Shown: piece after piece, positions 54,857 through 63,403 of the stretch
How the letters are laid out: every line of letters starts with the position of its first letter
Numbering within the stretch: position 1 is the stretch's first letter
Assembly: GCF_031583025.1 (NCBI RefSeq)
Contig: NZ_CP134062.1
Span: forward strand, 4,278,001 to 4,342,000
DNA: 64,000 bases
Source: Mycobacterium sp. Z3061
Lineage (GTDB): Bacteria > Actinomycetota > Actinomycetes > Mycobacteriales > Mycobacteriaceae
Reading direction: 5' to 3'
The notes under the pieces: model-generated
Database searches by the model: none
The model's input: only the letters and a program-made list of their open reading frames with translations
What the model was told of the DNA's origin: nothing
Position numbers and translations under genes: made by a program

Positions 54857-55690
54857 TCAGCCCAATCCCACCAGGCCCGGATCAAACGTCGCCCGCGCTG
54901 TCACCGAAGTGGCGGCCGCCGCAACCACGACGCCGGCGTCGGCTTCATGGCCTTTGGGGAAGACGATTTCGGCGCTGTCCGGCCCGTCGCGGTGCGCCAT
55001 CAGCCAGTCGTAGAGCAGCCAGTCCACCGCACAGGTGACGGCCAGCGGGTCGGCCTCCGCGCGCTGCGCCGACGCGACGACCGACCGCAAAGCTTCCAGA
55101 TGCTCCTTGCGGGCGGCATCCTTGTTCACCCCCGAGCTGTCGAACATGAGCATCGACAGCGTCAGCGGAAAACGTTGTCCCGCTTCGGTTCGCACCACCC
55201 ACCGGCCACCCAGCCAGGGGCGGTCCGGATCCACCTGCTGCAGCTCGCCGAATCCGCCCACCACGCCGAGTGTCGGCTCGTCGAGTTGGCCGTCAAGGGG
55301 CGCCGGGCCCAGCAGGCCGAGCGGCTGGCGGGCGCAGATGGAGAACAGGGCGGCCGTCCCGATGATCTTCCCGGCCCGCAGGTCAGGCGCCACACCGGTC
55401 GATTCGATGGCCGCGGCGTACTCGAAGCACAGCCGGTCCAGGGTGCGGTGCAGGTCGACCAGATCGTCGCGCTCGTCAGCGTCCGCGGGACCTCTGCCGC
55501 CGCCCAGTATCTCGCCGAACCGCTCCGCGGCGATGATCAACGCGTCATCGAGGGCTTCCAGGTGGGTGGCGACCAGCCTGTCGGGCTCGTCGTCCCCGAC
55601 CACCAAGGCCTGCAGGGACGTGCGCCTGCCGGCCGGAGTGGCCCAGAAGAACCCGATCTGGCCGTCGGACTGGACGATTCGCGGTCTCAC
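54857..55690 (-). CDS. Unknown protein of the hydrogenase operon
   Basis: 277 aa, GTG start overlapping the NHL gene stop (GTGA). No transmembrane segment or cysteine-rich motif. Conserved-looking features: QVDPDRPWLGGRWVVRTEAGQRFPLTLSMLMFDS, and a long helical region DDALIIAAERFGEIL. One short GC hairpin (54817-54829) follows its stop. I do not recognise a family; coupling suggests it serves the hydrogenase or links it to the downstream NuoL/M-like genes. Confidence 0.75.
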   Translation of the reverse strand: MRPRIVQSDGQIGFFWATPAGRRTSLQALVVGDDEPDRLVATHLEALDDALIIAAERFGEILGGGRGPADADERDDLVDLHRTLDRLCFEYAAAIESTGVAPDLRAGKIIGTAALFSICARQPLGLLGPAPLDGQLDEPTLGVVGGFGELQQVDPDRPWLGGRWVVRTEAGQRFPLTLSMLMFDSSGVNKDAARKEHLEALRSVVASAQRAEADPLAVTCAVDWLLYDWLMAHRDGPDSAEIVFPKGHEADAGVVVAAAATSVTARATFDPGLVGLG

Positions 55691-56865
55691 CGTCGCCGCC
55701 AGATCACGACGCGGTTGTTGCCGGAGTCCGCGATCGCCAGCCGGTCACCGTGCAATGACAGACCGTAGGGCCAGCACAGCGTGTCGCGCTGCACCGACGT
55801 CCAGCGGTTCTCACCGTTGGCGCCGAATCCCGGCTGGGCGAGAACGTGATCGGCCCCACGTCCATCATCAGGAACATTGTCCCACAACAGGATTCGGTTG
55901 TTGGCCGTGTCGGCGACGGCCAGCCGGCCGTCGGCCAGGCCGATCGCATAGGGGAACCGGAACCGGTCACCGGTGTGGGGACCGTACGGCCATTCCTCCG
56001 CACTCGTGAAATCCGGTTGCCCAAGCAGGATGTCGGCGGGGCGGTCAATGTCGGGTGCGGGCGACCACCCCAGGATGCGGTGGTTTCCGGCGTCCGCGAT
56101 CAACAGCAGATCCTCGCGTCCCGCGATGTCATGTGGCCAGCGGAAGCTGGCGGGACCGGGCACCGCTCCCCTGTTCTCCTCGCGGTGGGACGCACTCGGC
56201 TGGCCCAGCACCACATCGGCCGACCGGCCCGGAGAGGGAATCCCGTTGCGCCAACCGAGCACCCGTCGATTGCCGGTGTCGGCGACCCAGAAGGTGTCGC
56301 CGATGATCGCGATGCCGAACGGCCAGTAGAAGGACGAGGCGGAGCATTCGGTGCCGGCATTGGGCTCCACGGCGGACGCGTCGGCTTGCCCGAGGACGAC
56401 GTCCGGTGCGACGTCGTTGGCCTGCGGGACGCTGTCCCAGATCAGGATTCGATGGTGCCAGGCATCGGCGACGATGAGCCGCCCGTCGTGGACCAGCACG
56501 CCGGTGGGCAGGTTCATGCCGCGTTCGGGTCCCCGGCCGCCGGCCGCCCTGCCTTCGGTCTCACCGTCCGGTTGGCCCAGCACCACATCGGCCGGTTGCT
56601 CGTCGTCGGAGGGGATTCCGTGCCATATCAGCACGCGGTGATTGCCGGAGTCCGCAACCACCAGGTGCTCGTCGCCCAGGAACACACCGCGAGGTGAATA
56701 CATCCACGCCATCGTGGGCTTGGCCGCCGGAAGGCTCAGGCCGCCGGGTGCGGGTGCGCCCAGCCACACCTCCGGTGACCACCCGCCGGTGAGGTCGGTG
56801 GTGGCGACGGGATCAACGCGCGGTGGTAGTGCGGCGATATTGTGCCGGACGGTGTAGCGGCTCAT
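55687..56865 (-). CDS. NHL-repeat beta-propeller protein
   Basis: 392 aa built of about six repeats, each ending in a form of VADSGNHRVLIW (for example LVVADSGNHRVLIW, LIVADAWHHRILIW, FWVADTGNRRVLGW, LLIADAGNHRILGW, LAVADTANNRILLW, LAIADSGNNRVVIW) and separated by DVVLGQPD-type strands. No signal peptide, hence cytoplasmic. Propellers of this kind act as protein-binding scaffolds. The start overlaps the NifU-Rieske stop by 4 bp; NHL genes accompany group 2a hydrogenases in mycobacteria, as I recall. Confidence 0.88.
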   Translation of the reverse strand: MSRYTVRHNIAALPPRVDPVATTDLTGGWSPEVWLGAPAPGGLSLPAAKPTMAWMYSPRGVFLGDEHLVVADSGNHRVLIWHGIPSDDEQPADVVLGQPDGETEGRAAGGRGPERGMNLPTGVLVHDGRLIVADAWHHRILIWDSVPQANDVAPDVVLGQADASAVEPNAGTECSASSFYWPFGIAIIGDTFWVADTGNRRVLGWRNGIPSPGRSADVVLGQPSASHREENRGAVPGPASFRWPHDIAGREDLLLIADAGNHRILGWSPAPDIDRPADILLGQPDFTSAEEWPYGPHTGDRFRFPYAIGLADGRLAVADTANNRILLWDNVPDDGRGADHVLAQPGFGANGENRWTSVQRDTLCWPYGLSLHGDRLAIADSGNNRVVIWRRR

Positions 56866-57731
56866 CCGCGCACTCGGACCCAGACGTCTCCGTTGTCAAT
56901 CCGTAGCGGCAGTTGCTCGAGCTGCGCCCCGGGCGCGCTGAGGCATTCTCCCGAGGAGGCGTCGTAGCAGAAACCGTGCCACGGGCAGGTGAGGGTGCCG
57001 TTGTCCAGGTCGAGGATCGCATTGTCCAAAGGCATTGCCTCATGGGCACATTCATTGCGGTAAGCCGACAGCCGGTGCTCGACGCTGATCACCAGAACGT
57101 CCGCACTCTCGCCGGCGTCGGTGGTAAGGCTGCGCACGGTCAGGTCGCCGTCGGCCACGTCGGCCGCCGGTCCCAGCCTGGCCCAGCCGTCCCGGGCCGG
57201 ACCGATGCGCAGCGCCTCCAGCGGGATCAGCGTCGGTGACGGCTCATTGGGCAGCACCTCGACGGCGGTGATCGATGGCACGCCCTCGACCAGTGCCTCC
57301 TGCACCAGGTTGCGCAGTGTCACCGATGACATCGAGCAGGCGTTGCAGGCTCCTTCCAGCCGCACGTATGCCGTACCGTCCTCGACGCGAACCAGGGTGA
57401 CATCGCCTCCGTGGCTTTGCAGTTGGGGGCGCACGCCGACCAGCACCCGGTTGGCGTGGGTGACCGGGTCCGGCCGGATGATCTCGTGCAACGACAGCAG
57501 CAGGTGCACCACCGGGTCGTCCACCAACTCGAACAGCACCGCCCGCGCCCCGTCGTCCTCACGCATCCGGCGCACGATGGTCACCAGACCGGCGCGGTGC
57601 ACCGCTTCCAGCGCGGACTTCAGCTCCTCGGCGACGGCGCGGGCTTTGGGGTCGAGGTCGGCCAGAGCCGCGACCGCGTCGTCGACCCGTTTGGCCAGTT
57701 CCTCCAGGCCGGGTTCGAACACGGTGGTCAT
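56862..57731 (-). CDS. hucE: NifU-like / Rieske fusion protein, hydrogenase-associated
   Basis: 289 aa. A helical N-terminal region (about 1-85), then a NifU C-terminal-type scaffold domain with C129-x2-C132 (GACNACSMSS), and a Rieske [2Fe-2S] domain with C228-x-H230 and C249-x2-H252 (CAHEAMP, CPWHGFCYD). It could insert Fe-S clusters or carry electrons from the hydrogenase to the respiratory chain. I associate this architecture with the product called HucE, an assignment from memory. Overlaps the TPR gene stop and NHL gene start, both by 4 bp. Confidence 0.85.
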   Translation of the reverse strand: MTTVFEPGLEELAKRVDDAVAALADLDPKARAVAEELKSALEAVHRAGLVTIVRRMREDDGARAVLFELVDDPVVHLLLSLHEIIRPDPVTHANRVLVGVRPQLQSHGGDVTLVRVEDGTAYVRLEGACNACSMSSVTLRNLVQEALVEGVPSITAVEVLPNEPSPTLIPLEALRIGPARDGWARLGPAADVADGDLTVRSLTTDAGESADVLVISVEHRLSAYRNECAHEAMPLDNAILDLDNGTLTCPWHGFCYDASSGECLSAPGAQLEQLPLRIDNGDVWVRVRG

Positions 57732-58969
57732 CGTGTATCCCCGGTGCGCGACAGCGCGACCTGTCGGGCGATCTCGTCCAGCACGCCGCGCACGGCCCGC
57801 ACGGAGTCGTCGTCCTGCTGTTCCTCGAACAGGAACCGGGCCTCATACAGCTTGGCCTTGGCCTGGTCGAAGATTCCCAGGTGAGCCAGCGCGTTGCCCT
57901 GGTTCGCCAACACCCTGGCCCGGCCCATCGGGTCGGTCTCCCGGCCCCGTGCGGCGAGCACGCCTTCGTAGAGTTCCACTGCCTCCATGAGGTTTTCGGC
58001 CTGGTGCTTCGACGGCGTGTAGACCAGGGAGTTGGCCAGATTCAGTTGAACGCTGGCCCACTGCTCGGGATACTGCTCGCGGGTGTAGACCTTCAGGGCG
58101 GAGCGCAGCGATTGTGCCGCCACACCGAGGCGCAGTTGTCCGGAGGCCTCCACCATCGGCATGGTGAGGTAGGCGGTCGCGAGGTTGGCGTGCGCAGAGG
58201 CCCACAGCAGCGGCGCCTCTTCCCGCAGCACCAACTGCAGCGTGGAGTGATAGTGCGGAATCGCCTGGGCGAGCAGGCCCGGATTGTCCTGGGCGCGTTC
58301 GTGAATGATCCCTGCGACGGTGAGGTGCAGCTCGGCGCGCGCGACACGCAGGCCCTCGGCGCCGTCGAGAAGCCGTAGCGCCCGCTCGAGATGCTGTTGG
58401 GCCGACGGGTCGCGGAGGTCGCGGCAGATCGATCCGGCCGCCGCGATCATCGTGCCCTCCAGACACCGCGACACCGTCGCGGCGGCCTCCGCGGCGCGCT
58501 CCAGCAGCGCCCGGGCCTTCAGCGGATTGTCCTCGGCCAGAGCCTGACTCGCCTGCGCGGACAGGGTGACGGCGGCCAGTTCACCGGTGGTCCCGTCGGC
58601 GTCGGGCGGGGTGTCCCGGTGACCGACGGTGAACAGCACCAGGTCGACCAGCACTCCGAACTCCCCCAGGTCAGCGCGCAACGTGTCGGTGTCGACGCCC
58701 TCGGGGCGCAGCACGAACCGGTTGTAGCGGGAGACAGGATCGTCGTCGGTGAGGTTTTCCAGTGCGGCGTCGACGTCGCCGGCATGCGCAAGCTCAAGCG
58801 CGCGAAGGTCTTCCGGCCACACCTCCGGCTCATTACCGTCCAGCAGCGCTGCTCGCACATCGTCGGCACCCGGCGGAACCAAGAGATAGCCCAGCGGCAG
58901 CGGGAAGGCGCCGAGCGGTTGCGGCCGGGTAGCGAGCGCTCCCCGGGCCAGTTCAGGCGCTGTGGTCAT
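57728..58969 (-). CDS. TPR-repeat protein of the hydrogenase operon
   Basis: 413 aa from ATG 58969; a GTG two codons earlier is also possible. The C-terminal two thirds are paired helices of TPR type (for example SAHANLATAYLTMPMVEAS, ASVQLNLANSLVYTPSKHQA, RARVLANQGNALAHLGIFDQA). The N-terminal about 100 residues contain PLGAFPLPLGYLLVPPGADDV and match no motif I know. A likely scaffold or maturation factor. It lies 5 bp after the 94-aa gene. Confidence 0.85.
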   Translation of the reverse strand: MTTAPELARGALATRPQPLGAFPLPLGYLLVPPGADDVRAALLDGNEPEVWPEDLRALELAHAGDVDAALENLTDDDPVSRYNRFVLRPEGVDTDTLRADLGEFGVLVDLVLFTVGHRDTPPDADGTTGELAAVTLSAQASQALAEDNPLKARALLERAAEAAATVSRCLEGTMIAAAGSICRDLRDPSAQQHLERALRLLDGAEGLRVARAELHLTVAGIIHERAQDNPGLLAQAIPHYHSTLQLVLREEAPLLWASAHANLATAYLTMPMVEASGQLRLGVAAQSLRSALKVYTREQYPEQWASVQLNLANSLVYTPSKHQAENLMEAVELYEGVLAARGRETDPMGRARVLANQGNALAHLGIFDQAKAKLYEARFLFEEQQDDDSVRAVRGVLDEIARQVALSRTGDTR

Positions 58970-58974
58970 GACGT

Positions 58975-59259
58975 TCACCCATTGATCGGTCCTCGGATAT
59001 TGCGCTCGGCGGCGCGCTTGATCAGGCTCGCCGAGATCTCGGCGCGCCGCTTGGTGTGGTGGGTCTCGATGCGCCGGCGAACCACTCCATCGGCGAACAC
59101 CACGACGATTTCCACGGCCCACCGGCCGTGGTCCTCCACGACTACGGTCTGAACGTCCAGCGCCTCGTCGGCCGCGCTGTCGGCGCGCACCACCGTCGGC
59201 GGGCGCTCCGGCTCCTCCTGTTGCCCCCCCACGGTCGGACGCTCAGCCATCAGAATCAC
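58975..59259 (-). CDS. Small hydrogenase-operon protein
   Basis: 94 aa from GTG 59259 (ATG 59250 alternative), the GTG overlapping the protease stop. Acidic N terminus, then a single compact beta-rich segment VQTVVVEDHGRWAVEIVVVFADGVVRRRIETHHTKRRAE and an amphipathic helix ISASLIKRAAERN. No cysteines. Function unknown; tight coupling to the protease and TPR genes suggests a maturation or assembly factor. Confidence 0.75.
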   Translation of the reverse strand: MILMAERPTVGGQQEEPERPPTVVRADSAADEALDVQTVVVEDHGRWAVEIVVVFADGVVRRRIETHHTKRRAEISASLIKRAAERNIRGPING

Positions 59260-60116
59260 CCCGGCGGCTCCGGCGCGTCACGCAGTTCTTCACCCAAGGG
59301 AATCCGCAGCGACTTCTGTGCATCGTCCCAGAATGCACCAGTCACGCCGACCCTGCCTTCGATCACTTCGCGGATGAGCAGCGAGCGGTCGCCGGCGGGG
59401 TTGCGCTGTTTGAGCAGCAATCCGCCGCTGCGCGGGCCCCGCAGCGGGATCAACCAGAGATCACCGTCGCGGACCACGGCGACCACCGCGTCGGACGGAA
59501 ACCGGCTGGCGGCCAGCGACGCGTCCAGACGCAGGTAGCCGTCGGCGGTGAACTCGACGGTGACGGAAGTGTCGGGTACCGGCCGCAGGTCGGCGAGATA
59601 CTCGGCCTCGATCCGGTCGATGACGAGTTCCATTGCCGCCTCCACTGATTCGGACAGCTCGGCGCCGAGTTCCACGCCGGCGACCTCGATCAGGTAGACG
59701 GATATGTCCGTCGGACAGTCGTCGCCCAGCGCCCAGCGGGCGAAGGCGATGGCGTGATCCCACCGGAACGAGTGGGTGTGCAGGCCCTGCAGGGGCGGCA
59801 GGTCCGCCAGTTCTTCGCCGGGCACCTTGAAGACGGTGCCGGGCGCCGAGCCGGTGGCCGCGGCGTCGACGATCACCACTCGCCGGGCGCCGCGCATCTG
59901 GAATGCCACATCCATGCCCGCGGTGCCGCCGTCGACCAGCTTCGCCCCGTCCGGAACCCCGCGCTCCCACAAGTGCCGGACCAGCACCGGCCCGACGCCG
60001 TCGTCACCGCGCAGCAGGTTCCCGCAGCCGACCACCAGGACGTCATACCCGGGCGGGGCCAGGTCCTGGGTGTCGTCGGGGGCGCCTAGTCCGCAGTCGT
60101 AAGCAGTCAGGATCAC
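59256..60116 (-). CDS. hucD: Hydrogenase maturation endopeptidase with C-terminal extension
   Basis: 286 aa from GTG 60116, overlapping the hucL stop (GTGA). Residues about 24-165 are a HyaD/HybD-family protease: GCGNLLRGDDG (30-40, with nickel-binding acidic residues), VDGGTAGMD, and GLHTHSFRWDHA (His ligand). It would cut the 19-residue C-terminal tail of the large subunit after H516. Residues about 170-286 form an extra domain (VEFTADGYLRLDASLAASRFP, DGDLWLIPLRGPRSGGLLLKQ) not found in ordinary 150-165-aa proteases. Name by position and family. Confidence 0.88.
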   Translation of the reverse strand: MILTAYDCGLGAPDDTQDLAPPGYDVLVVGCGNLLRGDDGVGPVLVRHLWERGVPDGAKLVDGGTAGMDVAFQMRGARRVVIVDAAATGSAPGTVFKVPGEELADLPPLQGLHTHSFRWDHAIAFARWALGDDCPTDISVYLIEVAGVELGAELSESVEAAMELVIDRIEAEYLADLRPVPDTSVTVEFTADGYLRLDASLAASRFPSDAVVAVVRDGDLWLIPLRGPRSGGLLLKQRNPAGDRSLLIREVIEGRVGVTGAFWDDAQKSLRIPLGEELRDAPEPPG

Positions 60117-61720
60117 ACCATCCCGTTGATGACGAACTTGGACAGTTCTCGTCCAGTCTTGCCGTCGTAGGCGTGCACGGTGCACACCAGGCACGAGTCG
60201 AAGCTGCGCGCCACGTGACCGAGTTCCACCGGGTCCTCCGGGTCGACGATCGGCGAGCCCACCAGAGCGCTCTCGATCGGGCCGAGCACCTGCGAGCTGT
60301 CCCGCGGCCCGATGTTCCAGGCCGTCGGTGTCACCACCTGGTAGTTCTTGATCTTGTTGTCTTCCAGCACAATCCAGTCCGACAGCGCACCGCGGGCAGC
60401 CTCGGTGGAACCGAAACCCATGCCCTCGGCGTGCTCGACGGGCTTGGAGTAGAAGCTCTCCTTGAGGTTCAGCTGGTCCAGCCACTCACGGGTCCACTTG
60501 TAGTACTTCGGCCCTTCGTGCATGCGGGCGAGCTGGCGGACCATGACGCTGGGCCCGATCTTGTTGTACATGTCGACGAACAGCGGGTCGTTGTCCTGGT
60601 GCGCGGCGGCGTTGGGGCCGCCGGCGGCCATCCGGCGTGCCAGCGGGCCGGCCTCCAGAGGGAGGTTGCCCAGGTCGCCGACCGCGTAGCGGGGAGATTT
60701 GGCCCAGCTGTACTTGCCTTGCTTGCGGCCCTGTTCAGGGTCGATCGGGATGGTCTCGCCTTCGAACGGGTGCAGCGGCCGGCTGCCCTCGTAGAACGAG
60801 TGCGTGACGTCCTCGCGGACGTTGGCCTGGTCGAACTCGTGCCACTGACCTTTGGCGTACACGCCGGACCGGCCGATCAGCGCGGCGTTGCGCCCGGCGA
60901 TGGTGGGGTTCTCATACAGCGAGGGGTCGAAGTAGGTGCCGGTGGAGATGTAGTTGCCCACGCCGGCGCCGTACTTGTCCAGGCCGACGTCCAGGCAGTA
61001 GCGGATGAAAAACCCGCAGTCGCTGTTGTACTGCGACTCGTTCTCGTCCACCCAGGCCAGCACGTCCTCCCAGGTCTTGTTCTCCAGCCAGCGGTCGATG
61101 CTGCAGCCCAGCCAGCGGCCCTCCAGCCAGTTGTCCTTCCAGTGCTCGAGAATCGAGATGGAGCGGGTGACGTCGGACAGCGTGGGCGCGCACATCACCC
61201 CGCCGGGCACCATGAAGCTGGAGTGCGGCCACTGGCCGCCGAAGATCGCATAAACTTCGACGGGCTTGTTCGAAAGCACGACGCCCGGTTGATAACTCGT
61301 GCCGACATAGGGAGCGAAGCGGCGCACCGCCTCGTCGTACAGCTTGGACTTGGCGTAGTTCTTGTTGGTCAGGTCGATGGCGAACAGCGCGTAGAAGTAA
61401 CGCGGAATGGACTGCAGCGTTTCGCACGCCTGACAGATGTTGCGCACCAGGGTTGCGTTGGGCGGCATGTGCGTTCGCCATGCGGTGTCCAGCGCGTACG
61501 CAGATTTGTACAGGTGGCTGCCACCGCAGATGCCGCAGATGCGCGGACAGACGATGAGGCCGGCCTGCGGGTCCTTGCCCCGCAGAATGATTTCGAAGCC
61601 GCGGAACATCGCCGCCTCGGTCCAGGCCGAGGTGACGACACCGTCTTCGACGGTGACGCGGACGTCGAGGTCTCCCTCGACACGGCCCAGCGGGCTGACA
61701 TACAGGTCGAGCGCGGTCAT
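60113..61720 (-). CDS. hucL: [NiFe]-hydrogenase large subunit, group 2a (Huc type)
   Basis: 535 aa from ATG 61720 with GGGAGG upstream. Nickel-iron ligands: R-I-C62-G-I-C65-GGSH near the N terminus and D508-S-C510-LV-C513-TV-H516 near the C terminus. A 19-residue tail (AYDGKTGRELSKFVINGMV) follows H516 and is the expected cleavage peptide. Other conserved segments: MPPNATLVRNICQACE and PHSSFMVPGGV. The catalytic subunit oxidises H2 to protons. Similarity to M. smegmatis HucL (MSMEG_2263), an oxygen-insensitive enzyme able to use atmospheric H2, is from memory. Confidence 0.94.
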   Translation of the reverse strand: MTALDLYVSPLGRVEGDLDVRVTVEDGVVTSAWTEAAMFRGFEIILRGKDPQAGLIVCPRICGICGGSHLYKSAYALDTAWRTHMPPNATLVRNICQACETLQSIPRYFYALFAIDLTNKNYAKSKLYDEAVRRFAPYVGTSYQPGVVLSNKPVEVYAIFGGQWPHSSFMVPGGVMCAPTLSDVTRSISILEHWKDNWLEGRWLGCSIDRWLENKTWEDVLAWVDENESQYNSDCGFFIRYCLDVGLDKYGAGVGNYISTGTYFDPSLYENPTIAGRNAALIGRSGVYAKGQWHEFDQANVREDVTHSFYEGSRPLHPFEGETIPIDPEQGRKQGKYSWAKSPRYAVGDLGNLPLEAGPLARRMAAGGPNAAAHQDNDPLFVDMYNKIGPSVMVRQLARMHEGPKYYKWTREWLDQLNLKESFYSKPVEHAEGMGFGSTEAARGALSDWIVLEDNKIKNYQVVTPTAWNIGPRDSSQVLGPIESALVGSPIVDPEDPVELGHVARSFDSCLVCTVHAYDGKTGRELSKFVINGMV

Positions 61721-61772
61721 GAATCCTCCCAAATGATTTCGTGCACTACCAGGGCTGTTGGCGTGCTGGTCG

Positions 61773-62744
61773 TCAGACCACGAACATGTCTTCCTTGGAC
61801 CATTGCGGGGCCGCGATCCGGGCGGCCGCGGCGTGTGCCATGTAGGTGAGGTGGTCCGAACCCTCGGGCACTTCCTTGGGGATCATGCCGCTGACCTTCT
61901 GGGTCTTGAACACGGTTCCCGGCGCCAGGTCGAAGTGCGGGAACTCCGGTTCGGTGCAGCCCAGGCAGGGCATGCCGGCCCGGGTCTTCGAGGACTGGCG
62001 GTTCCACAAGATGCGGTTGCACGGCGAGTGGGTCATCGGCCCGCGGCAGCCGAACTCGTAGAACAGGCAACCGGTGCGGGTGCCCTCGCCGAACGACATC
62101 GTGGACTGCTTGTACTCGAAGAATTGGACTCGGGTGCAACCGGTTTGGGTAAACGTCTTGAAGAACGTCTCGGGCCGGTGCAGTTCGTCGAGGGTGATGT
62201 CGCCGGCCCGGCCGGTGGCCAGCGCGACGATGATCTGAGTGATCCAGTCCGGGTGGGCGGGGCAACCCGGGATGTTGATCACCGGCAGGCCCATCTTGGA
62301 CCGGAAGTCCGGGCCCAGGAACCCGCCCTTCTCCCGCTTGTGGAACTGCAGGCCCGTGGACGCCGACGGGTTGGGTTCCATGGCCGGGATGCCGCCGAAG
62401 CAGGCGCAGTCACCGATGGCCACCACGATCTGGGCCGCGGCGGCCAGGTCGGTGACCCAGTCCTTCATCGCGCGGTCGGCGAACATGTCCATCCGGCCGG
62501 TGCCGTTGGGCGCCTCGATGACGGTGCCCTCGAACACGAAGATGTCCAGCGGACGTTCGCCTTTGGCGCAGTCCCAGAACACCTTCTGAGCGTTCTTCCC
62601 GAGTTCGAGGCCCAGCGACGGGTGCCATAACAGATCGAGCCCGAAATCGACGATCAGATCGACGACATTGGGCTCTTCGGCATTGAGGAATGACATGGTA
62701 TTGCCACTACACGCGCCGCCCTGAAACCATAAAACGGAAGCCAT
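61773..62744 (-). CDS. hucS: [NiFe]-hydrogenase small subunit, group 2a (Huc type)
   Basis: 323 aa. It opens FQGGACSGNTMSFLNA with the proximal-cluster cysteine, and has AIGDCACFGGIPA, INIPGCPAHPDW, and the C-terminal cluster-binding cysteines TGCLFYEFGCRGPMTHSPCN and GMPCLGC. No Tat signal peptide, as expected for cytoplasmic group 2a enzymes. It carries electrons from the Ni-Fe centre through three Fe-S clusters. Almost every motif agrees with what I remember of HucS (MSMEG_2262). A 52-bp spacer separates it from hucL. Confidence 0.94.
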   Translation of the reverse strand: MASVLWFQGGACSGNTMSFLNAEEPNVVDLIVDFGLDLLWHPSLGLELGKNAQKVFWDCAKGERPLDIFVFEGTVIEAPNGTGRMDMFADRAMKDWVTDLAAAAQIVVAIGDCACFGGIPAMEPNPSASTGLQFHKREKGGFLGPDFRSKMGLPVINIPGCPAHPDWITQIIVALATGRAGDITLDELHRPETFFKTFTQTGCTRVQFFEYKQSTMSFGEGTRTGCLFYEFGCRGPMTHSPCNRILWNRQSSKTRAGMPCLGCTEPEFPHFDLAPGTVFKTQKVSGMIPKEVPEGSDHLTYMAHAAAARIAAPQWSKEDMFVV

Positions 62745-62809
62745 AGGAACTCCTCTCGAATTGCGGCCGAGGGCGCGACCACGTTGATATTGGGCTGGAA
62801 AGTATTTTT

Positions 62810-63361
62810 TTATTTAGGCAATTGCCGGCCGAATGCCCGGGCTACCTGAATCAGGAATCCCAGGCCCCGGTTGATGTCTTTGTCCTTGCTGACCCGCCAC
62901 AGCCCGAACAGGCCCTTGGGGCCGCCCGGGTATGCGGCCGCCGCCGCCTTGCCTTCGACGAGCGCCTCCCCCAACTCGGCGAGGACATCGGCGGCCTGCG
63001 GGTCGACCAGCGGTGAATTGAGGATCTTGTTCAGCGTGGGCGCAGCGGCCACCAGCGCCGACGCCAGCGAGGCCAGAGTCGCCGCCAGCGCCTGCACGTC
63101 CACCGACCCCAACTCGGCCTTGACCTGGTCGAAGCCCGGCACGGTCAACGAGGCACCCCGGATCTCCCCGACGGCCGAGGCCACCGACTCGCTGATCTGG
63201 TCACCGCGTCGCACGAACCCGTCGAGGCCGGTCACCAGGATCGCCAACAGGTCGGCGTGGTCCAGCAGGCTGTTGAGCGACGCGGCGATCGCGGGGTCGT
63301 CAAGCCGGTCGCGCAGCTGGTCGCCCGGCGACAAGGCGACAACCTGACCGTTTGCCGACAT
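62810..63361 (-). CDS. hucM: HucM-type membrane-linking stalk protein
   Basis: 183 aa. Alternating helices rich in Ala/Leu (NSLLDHADLLAILVTGLDGFVRRGD, VDVQALAATLASLASALVAAAPTLNKIL) then a Gly/Pro hinge (PGGPKGLFGLWRV) and a basic amphipathic end (GLGFLIQVARAFGRQLPK). It belongs to the DUF1641-like group. In M. smegmatis HucM tetramerises into a tube that joins the Huc oligomer to the membrane and menaquinone. First gene of the operon with GGGAACCTCC-derived GGAGG before ATG 63361. A 65-bp AT-rich spacer follows. Confidence 0.85.
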   Translation of the reverse strand: MSANGQVVALSPGDQLRDRLDDPAIAASLNSLLDHADLLAILVTGLDGFVRRGDQISESVASAVGEIRGASLTVPGFDQVKAELGSVDVQALAATLASLASALVAAAPTLNKILNSPLVDPQAADVLAELGEALVEGKAAAAAYPGGPKGLFGLWRVSKDKDINRGLGFLIQVARAFGRQLPK

Positions 63362-63375
63362 GGGAACCTCCTAAG

Positions 63376-63403
63376 CGAATCGAGAGGGCTGCGTCCCGAT
63401 TCG
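63376..63403. promoter_or_regulatory. Inverted repeat at the huc promoter
   Basis: CGAATCG (63376-63382) and CGATTCG (63397-63403) form a perfect 7-bp inverted repeat separated by 14 bp, 15 bp upstream of hucM and within the 259-bp divergent gap to the AraC-type gene. A likely regulator binding site. A DosR-like sequence GGGACTGTGGCCTCG (63407-63421, 9 of 12 positions) adjoins it. The rest of the gap (63422-63620) shows no gene that I can support. Confidence 0.45.

Noticed and set aside
59903-61849. 648-codon plus-strand open frame opposite hucL
   Set aside because: Antisense to a hydrogenase subunit with all catalytic ligands; no motifs.
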